Source of the DNA: Microterricola gilva
GTDB taxonomy: Bacteria > Actinomycetota > Actinomycetes > Actinomycetales > Microbacteriaceae
NCBI RefSeq assembly: GCF_004217495.1
Contig: NZ_SHLC01000001.1
Span: 1,240,001 to 1,304,000, forward strand
DNA: 64,000 nucleotides
Direction: 5' to 3'
Shown: one piece after another, positions 34,724-42,792 of the stretch
Layout: each line of letters opens with the position of its first letter
How positions within the stretch are numbered: the stretch's first letter is position 1
Position numbers and translations under genes: made by a program
Notes under the pieces: generated by a model
The model's database searches: none
Told to the model about the DNA's origin: nothing
Seen by the model: the letters and a program-made list of their open reading frames with translations, nothing else

Positions 34724-37081
34724 CTACTCGCGCATCAACATCGCCTGCGCCTCGCGTTCCAGATCGAGGTACGGCTCGCCGCTGACGTCGACGCGCAGGC
34801 GGTGCAGCGTTCCACCGGTGAACGCCCAGGGCGCCGTCCCCGGATAGTCCGCCGTGACCGGGGCACCGCCGTCCCGGCCGACCGCGAGCCCCTCACCGGC
34901 GAGCGAGAACTTGCCCGCCTGCGTCTTGATGCGTTTCGACCCGACGGCCCGGTCGCCGTGGAAGAGGGTCAACAGGCCCGTTGCCACACCCGGCCCATCC
35001 TCTCCGTCTTTGGCGAAGGATGCCGAGAGGATCAGATTCTCGCCGACCGGCAGGTCCTCCTCCGCGTCGACCTTCTGCTCGAAGAGCCCGACGAAGTTGT
35101 TCACGTAGTGGAGCCGGTTGTCCTTGACGTAGAGCGCGTGGCCGCCGAACTCGGAACCCTGGGCGAACAGCACTCCAGCCGCACCCGGCTGCGGCAGGTC
35201 GACGAGCGCGCCGAGCACGAAGGAGCGGTTGCGGATGTTGGCCGACTGCGACTCAGGAACCTCCGACATCCCCGGGAAATAGACGTAGCGGTCGCGCGGT
35301 GCCGCGAGGAGTGGCCTCGGCGTCATGACGATCTCGAATGCCGAGCGGTCGTCGAGCGGGAACGCCTGGTTGCGACCGGCCTCGGCGAACCACAGATTCA
35401 CGAGCTCGCGCAGCTTCTCCGGGTGCTCTGCTGCCAGGTTGTGCAGCTCTGCCCTGTCGACGTCGGTGTGGTAGAGCTCCCACTCGTCGTCGTTGAAGTG
35501 GCTCCACCCGCTGAGCGTCGGATGGTTCGTGATCGCCTTCCAACCGTCGTGCCACAGCGCTCTGGACCCGAGCATTGAGTAGAACTGTGTTCGCCGTTGC
35601 GTCGGAGCCGCGCCATCGTCGAGCGAGTAGCGCATGCTGACGCCGTCGAAAGTGCTCTGCTCATGCCCCTTGATGTGCGTCGGCGCCTCGACGCCCAGGG
35701 CGTCGAGGATCGTGGGCACGAGGTCGACGGCGTGGTGGTACTGCTCACGGATCTCGCCACGCGCGCTCGAACCCGCCGGCCACGAGATGATGCACGGGTC
35801 AGCCGTTCCGCCGTTGAATTCGTAGCGCTTCCACATCTTGAACGGGGTGTTGAACGCCATCGCCCAGCCGTTCGGGTAGTGGTTGTACGTCCGAGGGCCG
35901 CCGAGCTCCTCAAGCAGCCCGAGGTTGTCCGCCATGTTGTCCGGAACACCGTTGATGAACTTCATCTCATTGACGGAACCGTTCGGACCGCCCTCGCCAC
36001 TGGCACCGTTGTCGGAGACGACGACGACGATTGTGTTCTCGCGTTCGCCGATGTCGTCGATCTCGTCGAGCAGACGCCCGATCTGATGGTCGGCGTGGGA
36101 GAGGAAGCCCGCGTACACCTCCGCCATCCGGCTGAACAGACGCTTCTCATCGGCGGAGAGTGAGTCCCATGGGCGCGTCACGTCCATCACGGGGAACGGC
36201 GCGCCATCAGGACCCGTCCTGCTCTCCGGTGTTCCGATCGGGTTCAGCCCGGGGAGCTCGGTGTCTGCCGGAACCAGGCCGAGGGACTTCTGCCGAGCGA
36301 GTGTCTGCTCGCGCATCGCCTCGTAGCCCATGTCGAAGCGCCCGGAGTAGCGGTCGGCCCACTCCTTCGGCGCGTGGTGCGGGGCGTGCGCCGCGCCTGG
36401 AGCGTAGTAGAGGAAGAACGGCTTGTCCGGGGCGATCGCCTTGGCGTCCCGGATGAAACCGATGGCCCGATCGGTGATGTCCTCGGAGAAGTGGTAGCCC
36501 TCTTCCGGCGTCGATGGCTGGTCGACGGGGTGGTTGTCGTAGACGATCTCGGGGTACCACTGGTTCGTCTCCGCGCCGAGGAAGCCGTAGAAACGCTCGA
36601 AGCCACGACCGCTCGGCCAGTTGCGCCTCGTCGATGCGACGTTCATCTCGTCATCCGGGCAGAGATGCCACTTGCCGACGGCGTAGGTGTTCCAGCCCGC
36701 CTCGCCGAGGATCTCGGAGATCATCCCGTTCGCCGGCGGAATCGTGCCGCTGGCGTTGGGGAAGCCGATCGCCGCCTCGGTGATGCAGGCCATGCTGTTG
36801 CGCGTGTGGTTGCGACCGGTGAGCAGACACGAGCGAGTCGGCGAGCAGAGCGCCGTCGTGTGCCACTGCGTGTACCGCACACCGTCGGCGGCGATGCTGT
36901 CGATGTTGGGGGTGTCGATCGGGCCGCCGTAACAGGACATCGCCGAGAAGCCGACGTCGTCGAGGACGATGTAGACGACGTTCGGCGCACCTGGCGGGGC
37001 CTTCGTCGGTTCGAACGGTGTCCAGTCGGGTTCGGAATCTCGGATGTCGATGCCGACGGTCCCACGGAATTCTGCAGCCAC
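34724..37081 (-). CDS. Arylsulfatase (type I, formylglycine)
   Basis: A 785-aa sulfatase of the size of mycobacterial AtsA. The active-site motif C79-S-P-T-R83 in ALCSPTRSCLLTGR supplies the Cys converted to formylglycine. Metal ligands are visible in VYIVLDDVGFSAMSCYG (two Asp) and VVVSDNGASGEGG (Asp-Asn), with the AVGKWHL motif (Lys, His) near residue 135. The C-terminal 220 residues form a beta-rich extension. No signal peptide is seen. The GTG at 37081 has GGAG about 8 nt upstream. No formylglycine-generating enzyme gene lies in the window, so it must act from elsewhere. Confidence 0.93.
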   Translation of the reverse strand: MAAEFRGTVGIDIRDSEPDWTPFEPTKAPPGAPNVVYIVLDDVGFSAMSCYGGPIDTPNIDSIAADGVRYTQWHTTALCSPTRSCLLTGRNHTRNSMACITEAAIGFPNASGTIPPANGMISEILGEAGWNTYAVGKWHLCPDDEMNVASTRRNWPSGRGFERFYGFLGAETNQWYPEIVYDNHPVDQPSTPEEGYHFSEDITDRAIGFIRDAKAIAPDKPFFLYYAPGAAHAPHHAPKEWADRYSGRFDMGYEAMREQTLARQKSLGLVPADTELPGLNPIGTPESRTGPDGAPFPVMDVTRPWDSLSADEKRLFSRMAEVYAGFLSHADHQIGRLLDEIDDIGERENTIVVVVSDNGASGEGGPNGSVNEMKFINGVPDNMADNLGLLEELGGPRTYNHYPNGWAMAFNTPFKMWKRYEFNGGTADPCIISWPAGSSARGEIREQYHHAVDLVPTILDALGVEAPTHIKGHEQSTFDGVSMRYSLDDGAAPTQRRTQFYSMLGSRALWHDGWKAITNHPTLSGWSHFNDDEWELYHTDVDRAELHNLAAEHPEKLRELVNLWFAEAGRNQAFPLDDRSAFEIVMTPRPLLAAPRDRYVYFPGMSEVPESQSANIRNRSFVLGALVDLPQPGAAGVLFAQGSEFGGHALYVKDNRLHYVNNFVGLFEQKVDAEEDLPVGENLILSASFAKDGEDGPGVATGLLTLFHGDRAVGSKRIKTQAGKFSLAGEGLAVGRDGGAPVTADYPGTAPWAFTGGTLHRLRVDVSGEPYLDLEREAQAMLMRE

Positions 37082-37223
37082 GATGCCACTCCTGCACGCT
37101 CGAGTTCGTCCGGCACGCTCGGCATGCGGGGCGGTCGGACGGTCAATGCGCAAAACACATGCCGCCGGTCAAGCTACGCCACGGCGGATGGCGCCGCAAT
37201 GGGAGACAGTGCGCGAGAGGTCG

Positions 37224-37670
37224 TCAGTCCTCGAAGGTGTTCACCAACGAGTGCGCGGCGCGCTGCAGGTAGTCCCACAGCGTCGCCTCGTGCAGGGGCG
37301 AGAGGTCGAGCGTGTCGACGGCGGTGCGCATGTGCGCCAGCCAGCGGTCGCGGGCGTCCGGATTGACCTTGAACGCACCGTGGCGCATTCGCAGTCGTGG
37401 GTGCCCGCGCTGCTCGCCGTACGTTCCAGGACCGCCCCAGTACTGCTCGAGGAACATCGTGAGGCGCTCTGCGGCTGGCCCGAGGTCCTCCTCCGGGTAC
37501 ATCGGCTTCAGCACCGGGTCGTCGGCGACCCCGCGGTAGAACTCGGTCACGAGCTTCTCGAACGTCGCGCGTCCGCCGACCTGCTCGTAGAAGCTCACGG
37601 TCGCCGCTTGGCCGTGCTCGCTTCTGCGCAGCTGCACGGGGAGGGCTGGGGTGTTCTGCTGCTCGGTCAT
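37224..37670 (-). CDS. glbO: Group II truncated hemoglobin
   Basis: A 148-aa 2-on-2 globin of the TrHbO class. [22 protein letters not shown] covers helices A-B, and [25 protein letters not shown] the E helix region. [13 protein letters not shown] contains the proximal His F8, and RDRWLAHM the Trp G8 that is invariant in group II. It binds oxygen or NO and is linked to oxygen handling and nitrosative defence. Its ATG shares one base with the mscS stop (TGATG), so it is translated after the channel. Confidence 0.92.
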   Translation of the reverse strand: MTEQQNTPALPVQLRRSEHGQAATVSFYEQVGGRATFEKLVTEFYRGVADDPVLKPMYPEEDLGPAAERLTMFLEQYWGGPGTYGEQRGHPRLRMRHGAFKVNPDARDRWLAHMRTAVDTLDLSPLHEATLWDYLQRAAHSLVNTFED

Positions 37671-38743
37671 CAGGCTTCCGGGTTCTGCGTTGGTGGCTTC
37701 GGCGTGCTCTTCCGGGCGCGCGGGGCCTTCGGGGCGTGTGGCGCCAGATTCTCGACCACGTTCACGGGGCGGGTGCGCGGCGGGCGGGCGCCCTTGACGC
37801 TGGCCGCGCTGTCGAAGCCGGTGAGCACGATCGAGTTGAGGGCGGGCAGCTTGACCCCCTCGGCATCCAACGCCTTCTTCAGGCGGATGCGCAGCTCGCG
37901 CGAGACGTCGTCCTTGGCGACGGTGCGTGTCTTCACGACGATGCGGATGACGAGAGCCTCGGCCGAGATCGACTCGAGCCCCCAGATCTCCGGCTTCTCG
38001 AGCACGCGCGAGCGCCACTTGCTGCTCGCCGCCATCTCCGTTGCGGTCTTCAACATGAGCGCCTCGACGGCCTCGACGTCGGAATCGTATGGAACGGCAA
38101 GGTCGATGATCACACGTGCCCAGCCCTGCGACATGTTGCCGACGCGCAGAATCTCGCCGTTGCGCACGAACCAGAGCGTGCCGTTGACGTCGCGGATCTG
38201 GGTGATGCGGATGCCGACCGCCTCGACGACACCCGTCGTCGGGCCGACGTCGACGACGTCGCCGACGCCGAGCTGGTCCTCCATCACCATGAACAGGCCG
38301 TTGAGGGCGTCCTTGACGATGTTCTGGGCGCCGAAACCGAGGCCGGCACCGACCGCGGCGGTGAGCAGCGCGAAGGAGCCGAGCACCGAGGAATCGATCT
38401 CGTTGATCACGAGCAGCAGGGTGACGGTGAAGATCGTCACGTTCACGGCGTTGCTGAGCACCGAGCCGAGGGTGCGGGTGCGTTGCACCAGGCGCACAGC
38501 GGCCAGCGGCGATGCGGCCGCGATGGCCTGCGTGTCCTCGATGTTCTGCGTCTTCTTGACGCCGGACACGATCTGGCGGACGACCCGCTGGATTACGAAA
38601 TGCAGCGCCCAGCGAATGAAGATCGCCAGCAGAATGATGATGATCACGTTGACGAGCGTGCCGAAGAACGTCTTCGGGTCGTTCTGCAGGAACGTGCCGA
38701 TCGCTGTGAAAAAGCCGTTGACGGCGCCCCAGAATTCATTCAT
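37670..38743 (-). CDS. mscS: Small-conductance mechanosensitive channel
   Basis: MscS-type tension-gated channel of 357 aa. Three membrane helices lie near residues 28-50, 85-110 and 112-140. The pore-lining TM3 has [25 protein letters not shown], the Ala/Gly ridge typical of MscS. The beta domain has [30 protein letters not shown] Lys/Pro-rich tail ([13 protein letters not shown]) is non-conserved. The ATG at 38743 is used; a TTG three codons earlier is possible. It is followed by glbO. Confidence 0.92.
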   Translation of the reverse strand: MNEFWGAVNGFFTAIGTFLQNDPKTFFGTLVNVIIIILLAIFIRWALHFVIQRVVRQIVSGVKKTQNIEDTQAIAAASPLAAVRLVQRTRTLGSVLSNAVNVTIFTVTLLLVINEIDSSVLGSFALLTAAVGAGLGFGAQNIVKDALNGLFMVMEDQLGVGDVVDVGPTTGVVEAVGIRITQIRDVNGTLWFVRNGEILRVGNMSQGWARVIIDLAVPYDSDVEAVEALMLKTATEMAASSKWRSRVLEKPEIWGLESISAEALVIRIVVKTRTVAKDDVSRELRIRLKKALDAEGVKLPALNSIVLTGFDSAASVKGARPPRTRPVNVVENLAPHAPKAPRARKSTPKPPTQNPEA

Positions 38744-38801
38744 AGGCGACAAGTCTATCGAGGCACTCTCACCGGATGCTGGGTGGCCGCCAGCCGCTGG
38801 G

Positions 38802-39491
38802 CTAGCCGGCCCCCGGCGCCAGGCCGTTCTCGTAGGCGAAGATCACAGCGTGCACGCGGTCGCGCAATCCGAGCTTGGAGAACACCCGGCCGACGTGGGT
38901 CTTCACGGTCGACTCGGAGAGGAACAGCTCCGACGCGATCTCGGTGTTGCTGCGCCCCGCGGCGATGGCCGTGAGTACTTCCTGCTCGCGCGGGGTGAGA
39001 GAGCCCAGCGCTCCCGCTGCCGGGCCGGCCGACACCGCAGCGCCACTGCCCGCGACGGGGAGTTCCGCTCCGACGAGCTCGATCAGCCGGCGGGTGACCC
39101 GCGGCGCGAGCGCGGCCTCGCCGGCGTGGACGGCGCGGATGGCCTGCAGCAGCTGTTCCGGCCTGGCGTCTTTCAGCAGGAAGCCGCTTGCTCCCGCGCG
39201 CAGCGCCTCGAAGGCGTACTCGTCGAGGTCGAACGTCGTCAGCACGATCACGCGAGGGGCCTGAGGCGAGTCGAGGATGGCACGGGTCGCAGCGATGCCG
39301 TCGAGGCCAGGCATCCGCACGTCCATCAGAACGACGTCGGCGCGGATCCGCTCGAGCATGGCGATGGCAGCGTGCCCGTCCGCGGCCTCGCCGACGACCT
39401 CGATATCGGTTTCAGCCTCGAGCACCATGCGGAAGCCGATGCGGACGAGCGCCTGATCATCGACGAGGGCCACCCGGATCATGTCGTTCAT
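38802..39491 (-). CDS. NarL/LuxR-type response regulator
   Basis: A 229-aa DNA-binding regulator. The receiver domain (residues 5-125) has the acidic pair in VALVDDQALVR, the phosphoacceptor Asp in DVVLMDVRMPG (about residue 56) and the Lys in FLLKDARPEQ. The C-terminal LuxR helix-turn-helix reads LTPREQEVLTAIAAG and SESTVKTHVGRVFSKLGLRD. Its start overlaps the histidine kinase stop by 4 nt. It should be phosphorylated by that kinase and probably regulates the upstream ABC transporter genes. Confidence 0.94.
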   Translation of the reverse strand: MNDMIRVALVDDQALVRIGFRMVLEAETDIEVVGEAADGHAAIAMLERIRADVVLMDVRMPGLDGIAATRAILDSPQAPRVIVLTTFDLDEYAFEALRAGASGFLLKDARPEQLLQAIRAVHAGEAALAPRVTRRLIELVGAELPVAGSGAAVSAGPAAGALGSLTPREQEVLTAIAAGRSNTEIASELFLSESTVKTHVGRVFSKLGLRDRVHAVIFAYENGLAPGAG

Positions 39492-40813
39492 TCCATCACT
39501 TTCGTCATCGTCGGAGTCGGCGTCGTGGACGTCGACGTCGCGCGGAGCTGCGCGTGCACCTGCCAGCCGAAGCCGGCTCGGGGGCCGACGTCCAACGTTC
39601 CGCCGTAGAGCGCGATGCGTTCCCGCATGCCGATCAGGCCGCGTCCGGTTCCCGGTGCCGCGGTCGTGGACGGCGTCGGGGCGTCGTCGCGCACCGTCAC
39701 CGTGACGTCCTCTCCCGCATGGCGGATGTCGACCGTCACGGTGTGTGCCGTCGCCGCGTAGCGCAGCGCGTTCGTGAGCGCTTCCTGCACGATGCGGTAC
39801 ACGGTCAGTTCGATGATGCCGTCGGTGACCGGGACCCCGCTGGTGCGGAGGGTGACCGGCATCCCGAGCGCGCGGAAGTCATCGATCAAAGCGGGCAGGG
39901 CGCGCAGATCGGGCTGCGGTGCCAGCTCACCGGCGGCCGTGCCGGCCTCGCCGGGTTCGCTGAGCAGGCCGAGCATCCGTCGCATGTCGCCAAGCGCATC
40001 GCGGCCGGTCTCTGCCACCCGGCGCATCGCGTCCGCCGCGCGCTCCGGGTCGCGTGCGGTGGTGGCGGCCGAGCCGTCGGCGAGTGTGACCATCACGGTG
40101 AGGCTGTGCGCGACGATGTCGTGCATCTCCCGGGCGATGCGCGCCCGTTCTCTGGCCGTGGCCAGCTCCGCCTGCTGATCGCGTTCGCGGGCGAGGTCGC
40201 GGGCGCGGTCGATGAGGGCGACGAGATAGCGGCGGCGGTTGCCCATCGTCACGCCGATCAGGGTCGCGATGAGCATCAGCACGGCTGTCTGTGATGCAGA
40301 TGCCGGGGCGTCGTCGCCGAAGGGGGAGAGTGCGCCGCTATCGAGCGCCGCGACCGCGATGTACGCGGACGCCGTCCCGACAAGCAGGGAGACGCCGAAG
40401 GCGATCCAAGCGGCCCTGACCGAGCGGTAGACGGCCAGCGAGTAGAGCGCGACGAGGATCGGCAGCACGTCGGTGGTACCGAGTGGGTAGACAACGAGGG
40501 CGAGCAGCCACGCCGTCGTCATCAACAGCCACGGATGCCGGCGGCGCCAGAACACCACCGCGCCGGCAATGAACGCGACCGCGAACAGGTGGAGCACGCT
40601 CACCCAGAGCGGGAGGATCGACTCGCCCCAGCCGACGATCATGCCGACCGTTCCGACAAACGTCGGCACGGCGTAGACCGCGGCGATCAGTGAGTCGGTG
40701 AGCACGGGGTGCCGTGCCCAGAACCGCCGAAACACACCGGGCGGTTTCGGCAGACGAAGTTCTCCCCCGACTACCGAAGCCGGGTAGTCGGGGGAGAAGG
40801 TGGGGTGCGTCAT
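39488..40813 (-). CDS. Sensor histidine kinase, HisKA_3 type
   Basis: A 441-aa membrane sensor. About six helices lie in residues 35-200. The dimerisation/phosphoacceptor domain is ARERARIAREMHDIVAHSLTVM (His near residue 246). The ATPase domain has a Asn box (EALTNALRYAATAH) and GRGLIGMRERIALYGG. It is the DesK/LiaS-like class that pairs with NarL regulators. It begins 10 nt after the permease gene. Codons about 6-18 are almost entirely self-complementary (see the hairpin at 40760-40798). Confidence 0.93.
   Translation of the reverse strand: MTHPTFSPDYPASVVGGELRLPKPPGVFRRFWARHPVLTDSLIAAVYAVPTFVGTVGMIVGWGESILPLWVSVLHLFAVAFIAGAVVFWRRRHPWLLMTTAWLLALVVYPLGTTDVLPILVALYSLAVYRSVRAAWIAFGVSLLVGTASAYIAVAALDSGALSPFGDDAPASASQTAVLMLIATLIGVTMGNRRRYLVALIDRARDLARERDQQAELATARERARIAREMHDIVAHSLTVMVTLADGSAATTARDPERAADAMRRVAETGRDALGDMRRMLGLLSEPGEAGTAAGELAPQPDLRALPALIDDFRALGMPVTLRTSGVPVTDGIIELTVYRIVQEALTNALRYAATAHTVTVDIRHAGEDVTVTVRDDAPTPSTTAAPGTGRGLIGMRERIALYGGTLDVGPRAGFGWQVHAQLRATSTSTTPTPTMTKVME
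40760..40798 (-). promoter_or_regulatory. 16-bp perfect stem within the kinase start
   Basis: TTCTCCCCCGACTACC (40760-40775) and GGTAGTCGGGGGAGAA (40783-40798) form a 16-bp perfect inverted repeat with a 7-nt loop. It lies inside codons about 6-18 of the histidine kinase gene, 25 bp after the permease stop. There is no T tract. It could lower kinase translation relative to the transporter or protect the upstream mRNA. Confidence 0.7.
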
Positions 40814-40823
40814 GGACGAGACT

Positions 40824-41663
40824 TTACGCGTCGCGTCGCTTCAGCAGGATTCCGGCGCCGACGAGGGCCGCAGCGACCCAGGCCAGCACGATGAGCAGGT
40901 TCTCGATGACCGAGTCGATCTCGCCTGTGAACGAGGTCTGCCCGAAGATGCCCATGCCCGCGGTGGAGAGCAGGTAGGGAATCAGGTCGCTCGCCCACTC
41001 GGCCGGGATCATCTGCAGCACCATCGGCAGGAGCAACAGCGTGCCGAGCGCCGCCGCGATCCCGCCCGCGCTGCTGCGCAGCATCGCGCCGAGGCCGAGC
41101 GCGAAGAGGGAGACGAGCGCCAGGTACAGCGCACCGCCGAGCAGCGAGAGGAAGACGTCCGGATCGGTGATGCTCGCACTTGCACCGTTGGCGCCATAGA
41201 CGATCGAGGCGACGATGAAGGCGCCGACCGTGCTCAGCAGGCCGATGACGAACGTCGACACGAACAGCACCAGTGCCTTGGCCGCCAGTGCGGGGAGTCG
41301 CTTGGGCACCGCGGTGAGGGTCGAGCGGATCATGCCGGTGCTGTACTCGCCGGTGATGACGAGAACGCCGAGCACCGCAACGACCAACTGGCCGAAGAAG
41401 ACGCCGAAGGTCGACGCCATCAGGATGAGCTCCTGCTGCTGTGCGGCGGGAGTAGAGGCCAGATCGGCTGGGCTGTCCATGGTGCCGACCATGCTGATCG
41501 ACATGACGAACGCCATGCCGAGCGAGATCGCGATCACGATCAGGTACGACCAGACCGTCGAGCGGAGGCTGCGCAGCTTGATCCACTCCGAGCGGATGAC
41601 GCCGCCGAAGCTGAGCGTGCTCGCACTGCGGGGGAGCGATGCGATTGTTGTCGTGGCGCTCAT
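40824..41663 (-). CDS. ABC-2 type transporter permease
   Basis: A 279-aa six-helix permease of the ABC-2 export class. The N-terminus is SFGGVIRSEWIKLRSLRSTV, the usual cytoplasmic lead-in with the Arg-Ser-Glu-Trp-Lys pattern. Helices lie near residues 37-57, 95-120, 130-155, 165-185, 190-215 and 250-270. Its start overlaps the ATPase stop by 4 nt. The operon with a kinase and regulator resembles antimicrobial- or cell-envelope-responsive exporters. Confidence 0.9.
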   Translation of the reverse strand: MSATTTIASLPRSASTLSFGGVIRSEWIKLRSLRSTVWSYLIVIAISLGMAFVMSISMVGTMDSPADLASTPAAQQQELILMASTFGVFFGQLVVAVLGVLVITGEYSTGMIRSTLTAVPKRLPALAAKALVLFVSTFVIGLLSTVGAFIVASIVYGANGASASITDPDVFLSLLGGALYLALVSLFALGLGAMLRSSAGGIAAALGTLLLLPMVLQMIPAEWASDLIPYLLSTAGMGIFGQTSFTGEIDSVIENLLIVLAWVAAALVGAGILLKRRDA

Positions 41664-42571
41664 CGGCTGGCCTCCGTGCGGTATTCGACGACATCCTGGG
41701 TGAGGGCCATGTATGCCTCCTCGAGAGATGCGGTCTGCGGGGTGAGTTCGTGCAGTACCAGGCCGTTCGCGGCGGCGAGGTCGCCGATCTGGGCGGCGGC
41801 GAGGCCGGTGACCTGCATGACGCCGTGCTCTGCGCGCAGAACGGCGATGTCGGGCCCTGCGAGCAGCTCGGCGAGCTGGCTGGCGTGCGGGGAGCGCACT
41901 GTGACGGTGGCGAGTGACGCGCCTGCGACGATGTCGCCGACGGGGGCGTCGGCGATGATCTGGCCACGGCCGAGCACGATGATGTGGTCGGCGGTCTGGG
42001 CCATCTCGCTCATCAGGTGCGAGGAGAGGAACACGGTGCGTCCCTCTGCGGCGAGGCTGCGCACCAGCTGGCGCACCCAGAGCACGCCCTCGGGGTCGAG
42101 TCCGTTGACCGGCTCATCGAGGATGAGGGTGGCCGGGTCGCCGAGCAGGGCTGCGGCGATGCCGAGGCGCTGGCCCATGCCGAGCGAGAAGCCGCCGACG
42201 CGCTTGCGTGCGACAGACTGCAGACCGGTGAGCTCGATGACCTCCTGTACCCGCTTGGCGCCGATCCCGTGGGTGGCTGCCATCGCGAGCAGGTGGTTCT
42301 GCGCGGTGCGACCCGTGTGAACGGCCTTCGCATCGAGCAGCGCGCCAACCTCGCGAAGAGGGGCCTTGTGCTCGGCGTATGGCTTGCCGTTGACGGTCAC
42401 GCTGCCGGCACTCGGCCGGTCGAGCCCGACGATCATGCGCATCGTGGTGGACTTGCCCGCACCATTCGGCCCGAGGAATCCGGTGACCTGACCGGGGCGC
42501 ACGGTGAATGAGATGTCGTTGACAGCCGTCTTCGCGCCGTAGCGCTTGCTGAGGCCTTCTGCTGTGATCAT
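41660..42571 (-). CDS. ABC transporter ATP-binding protein (CcmA/DrrA type)
   Basis: A 303-aa ATPase for an ABC-2 exporter. Walker A is GPNGAGKSTTMRMI near residue 39. The signature segment is FSLGMGQRLGIAAALLGDP near residue 140, followed by LILDEPVNGLDPEG. A C-terminal extension typical of the DrrA/antibiotic-export group contains APVGDIVAGASLATVTVRSP. It is the first gene of the ATPase-permease-kinase-regulator operon. Confidence 0.93.
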   Translation of the reverse strand: MITAEGLSKRYGAKTAVNDISFTVRPGQVTGFLGPNGAGKSTTMRMIVGLDRPSAGSVTVNGKPYAEHKAPLREVGALLDAKAVHTGRTAQNHLLAMAATHGIGAKRVQEVIELTGLQSVARKRVGGFSLGMGQRLGIAAALLGDPATLILDEPVNGLDPEGVLWVRQLVRSLAAEGRTVFLSSHLMSEMAQTADHIIVLGRGQIIADAPVGDIVAGASLATVTVRSPHASQLAELLAGPDIAVLRAEHGVMQVTGLAAAQIGDLAAANGLVLHELTPQTASLEEAYMALTQDVVEYRTEASR

Positions 42572-42647
42572 GCTTCAACACTACGAACGGGGCGGATGCC
42601 GCCGCATCGGCCGTGCGGATGGCCCGTGTAGTACTGCGGTATGACAT

Positions 42648-42717
42648 CGGCCCCGCTGGTTGAGCGCGGCCCCGCTGGTTGAGCGCGGCCCCGCTGGTTG
42701 AGCGCGGCCCCGCTGGT
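42648..42717. repeat. 19-bp tandem repeat, 3.7 units
   Basis: Three complete copies of GGCCCCGCTGGTTGAGCGC (42648-42704) are followed by a partial fourth that merges into an inverted repeat. There are no spacers. The unit contains GCTGGTTGAGC, also present in the right arm of the adjoining stem. Confidence 0.92.
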
Positions 42718-42766
42718 TAGCTTGTCGAAACCTCACGACGAGGATTTCGACAAGCTCAACCAGCGG
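42707..42766 (-). terminator. Long imperfect stem after pepN cluster
   Basis: The left arm at 42708-42731 (CCCGCTGGTTAGCTTGTCGA, then AACC) pairs with the right arm at 42741-42766 (starting GGATTTCGACAAGCTCAACC). One bulged G and one extra base interrupt the stem. It lies just downstream of the pepN paralog (minus strand) and upstream of the ABC ATPase gene. It looks like a terminator or a dispersed actinobacterial stem-loop repeat. The rest of the 221-bp gap holds only the tandem repeats. Confidence 0.6.
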
Positions 42767-42792
42767 GAGCCGGGGGTGCCACTGCGCGCGGG

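Noticed and set aside
37044-39608. An 854-codon plus-strand frame over globin, mscS and the response regulator
   Set aside because: It spans three well supported minus-strand genes and has no domain content.
42648-42717. Short regular repeats as a possible CRISPR array
   Set aside because: The 19-bp units are contiguous with no spacers and no cas genes are near.
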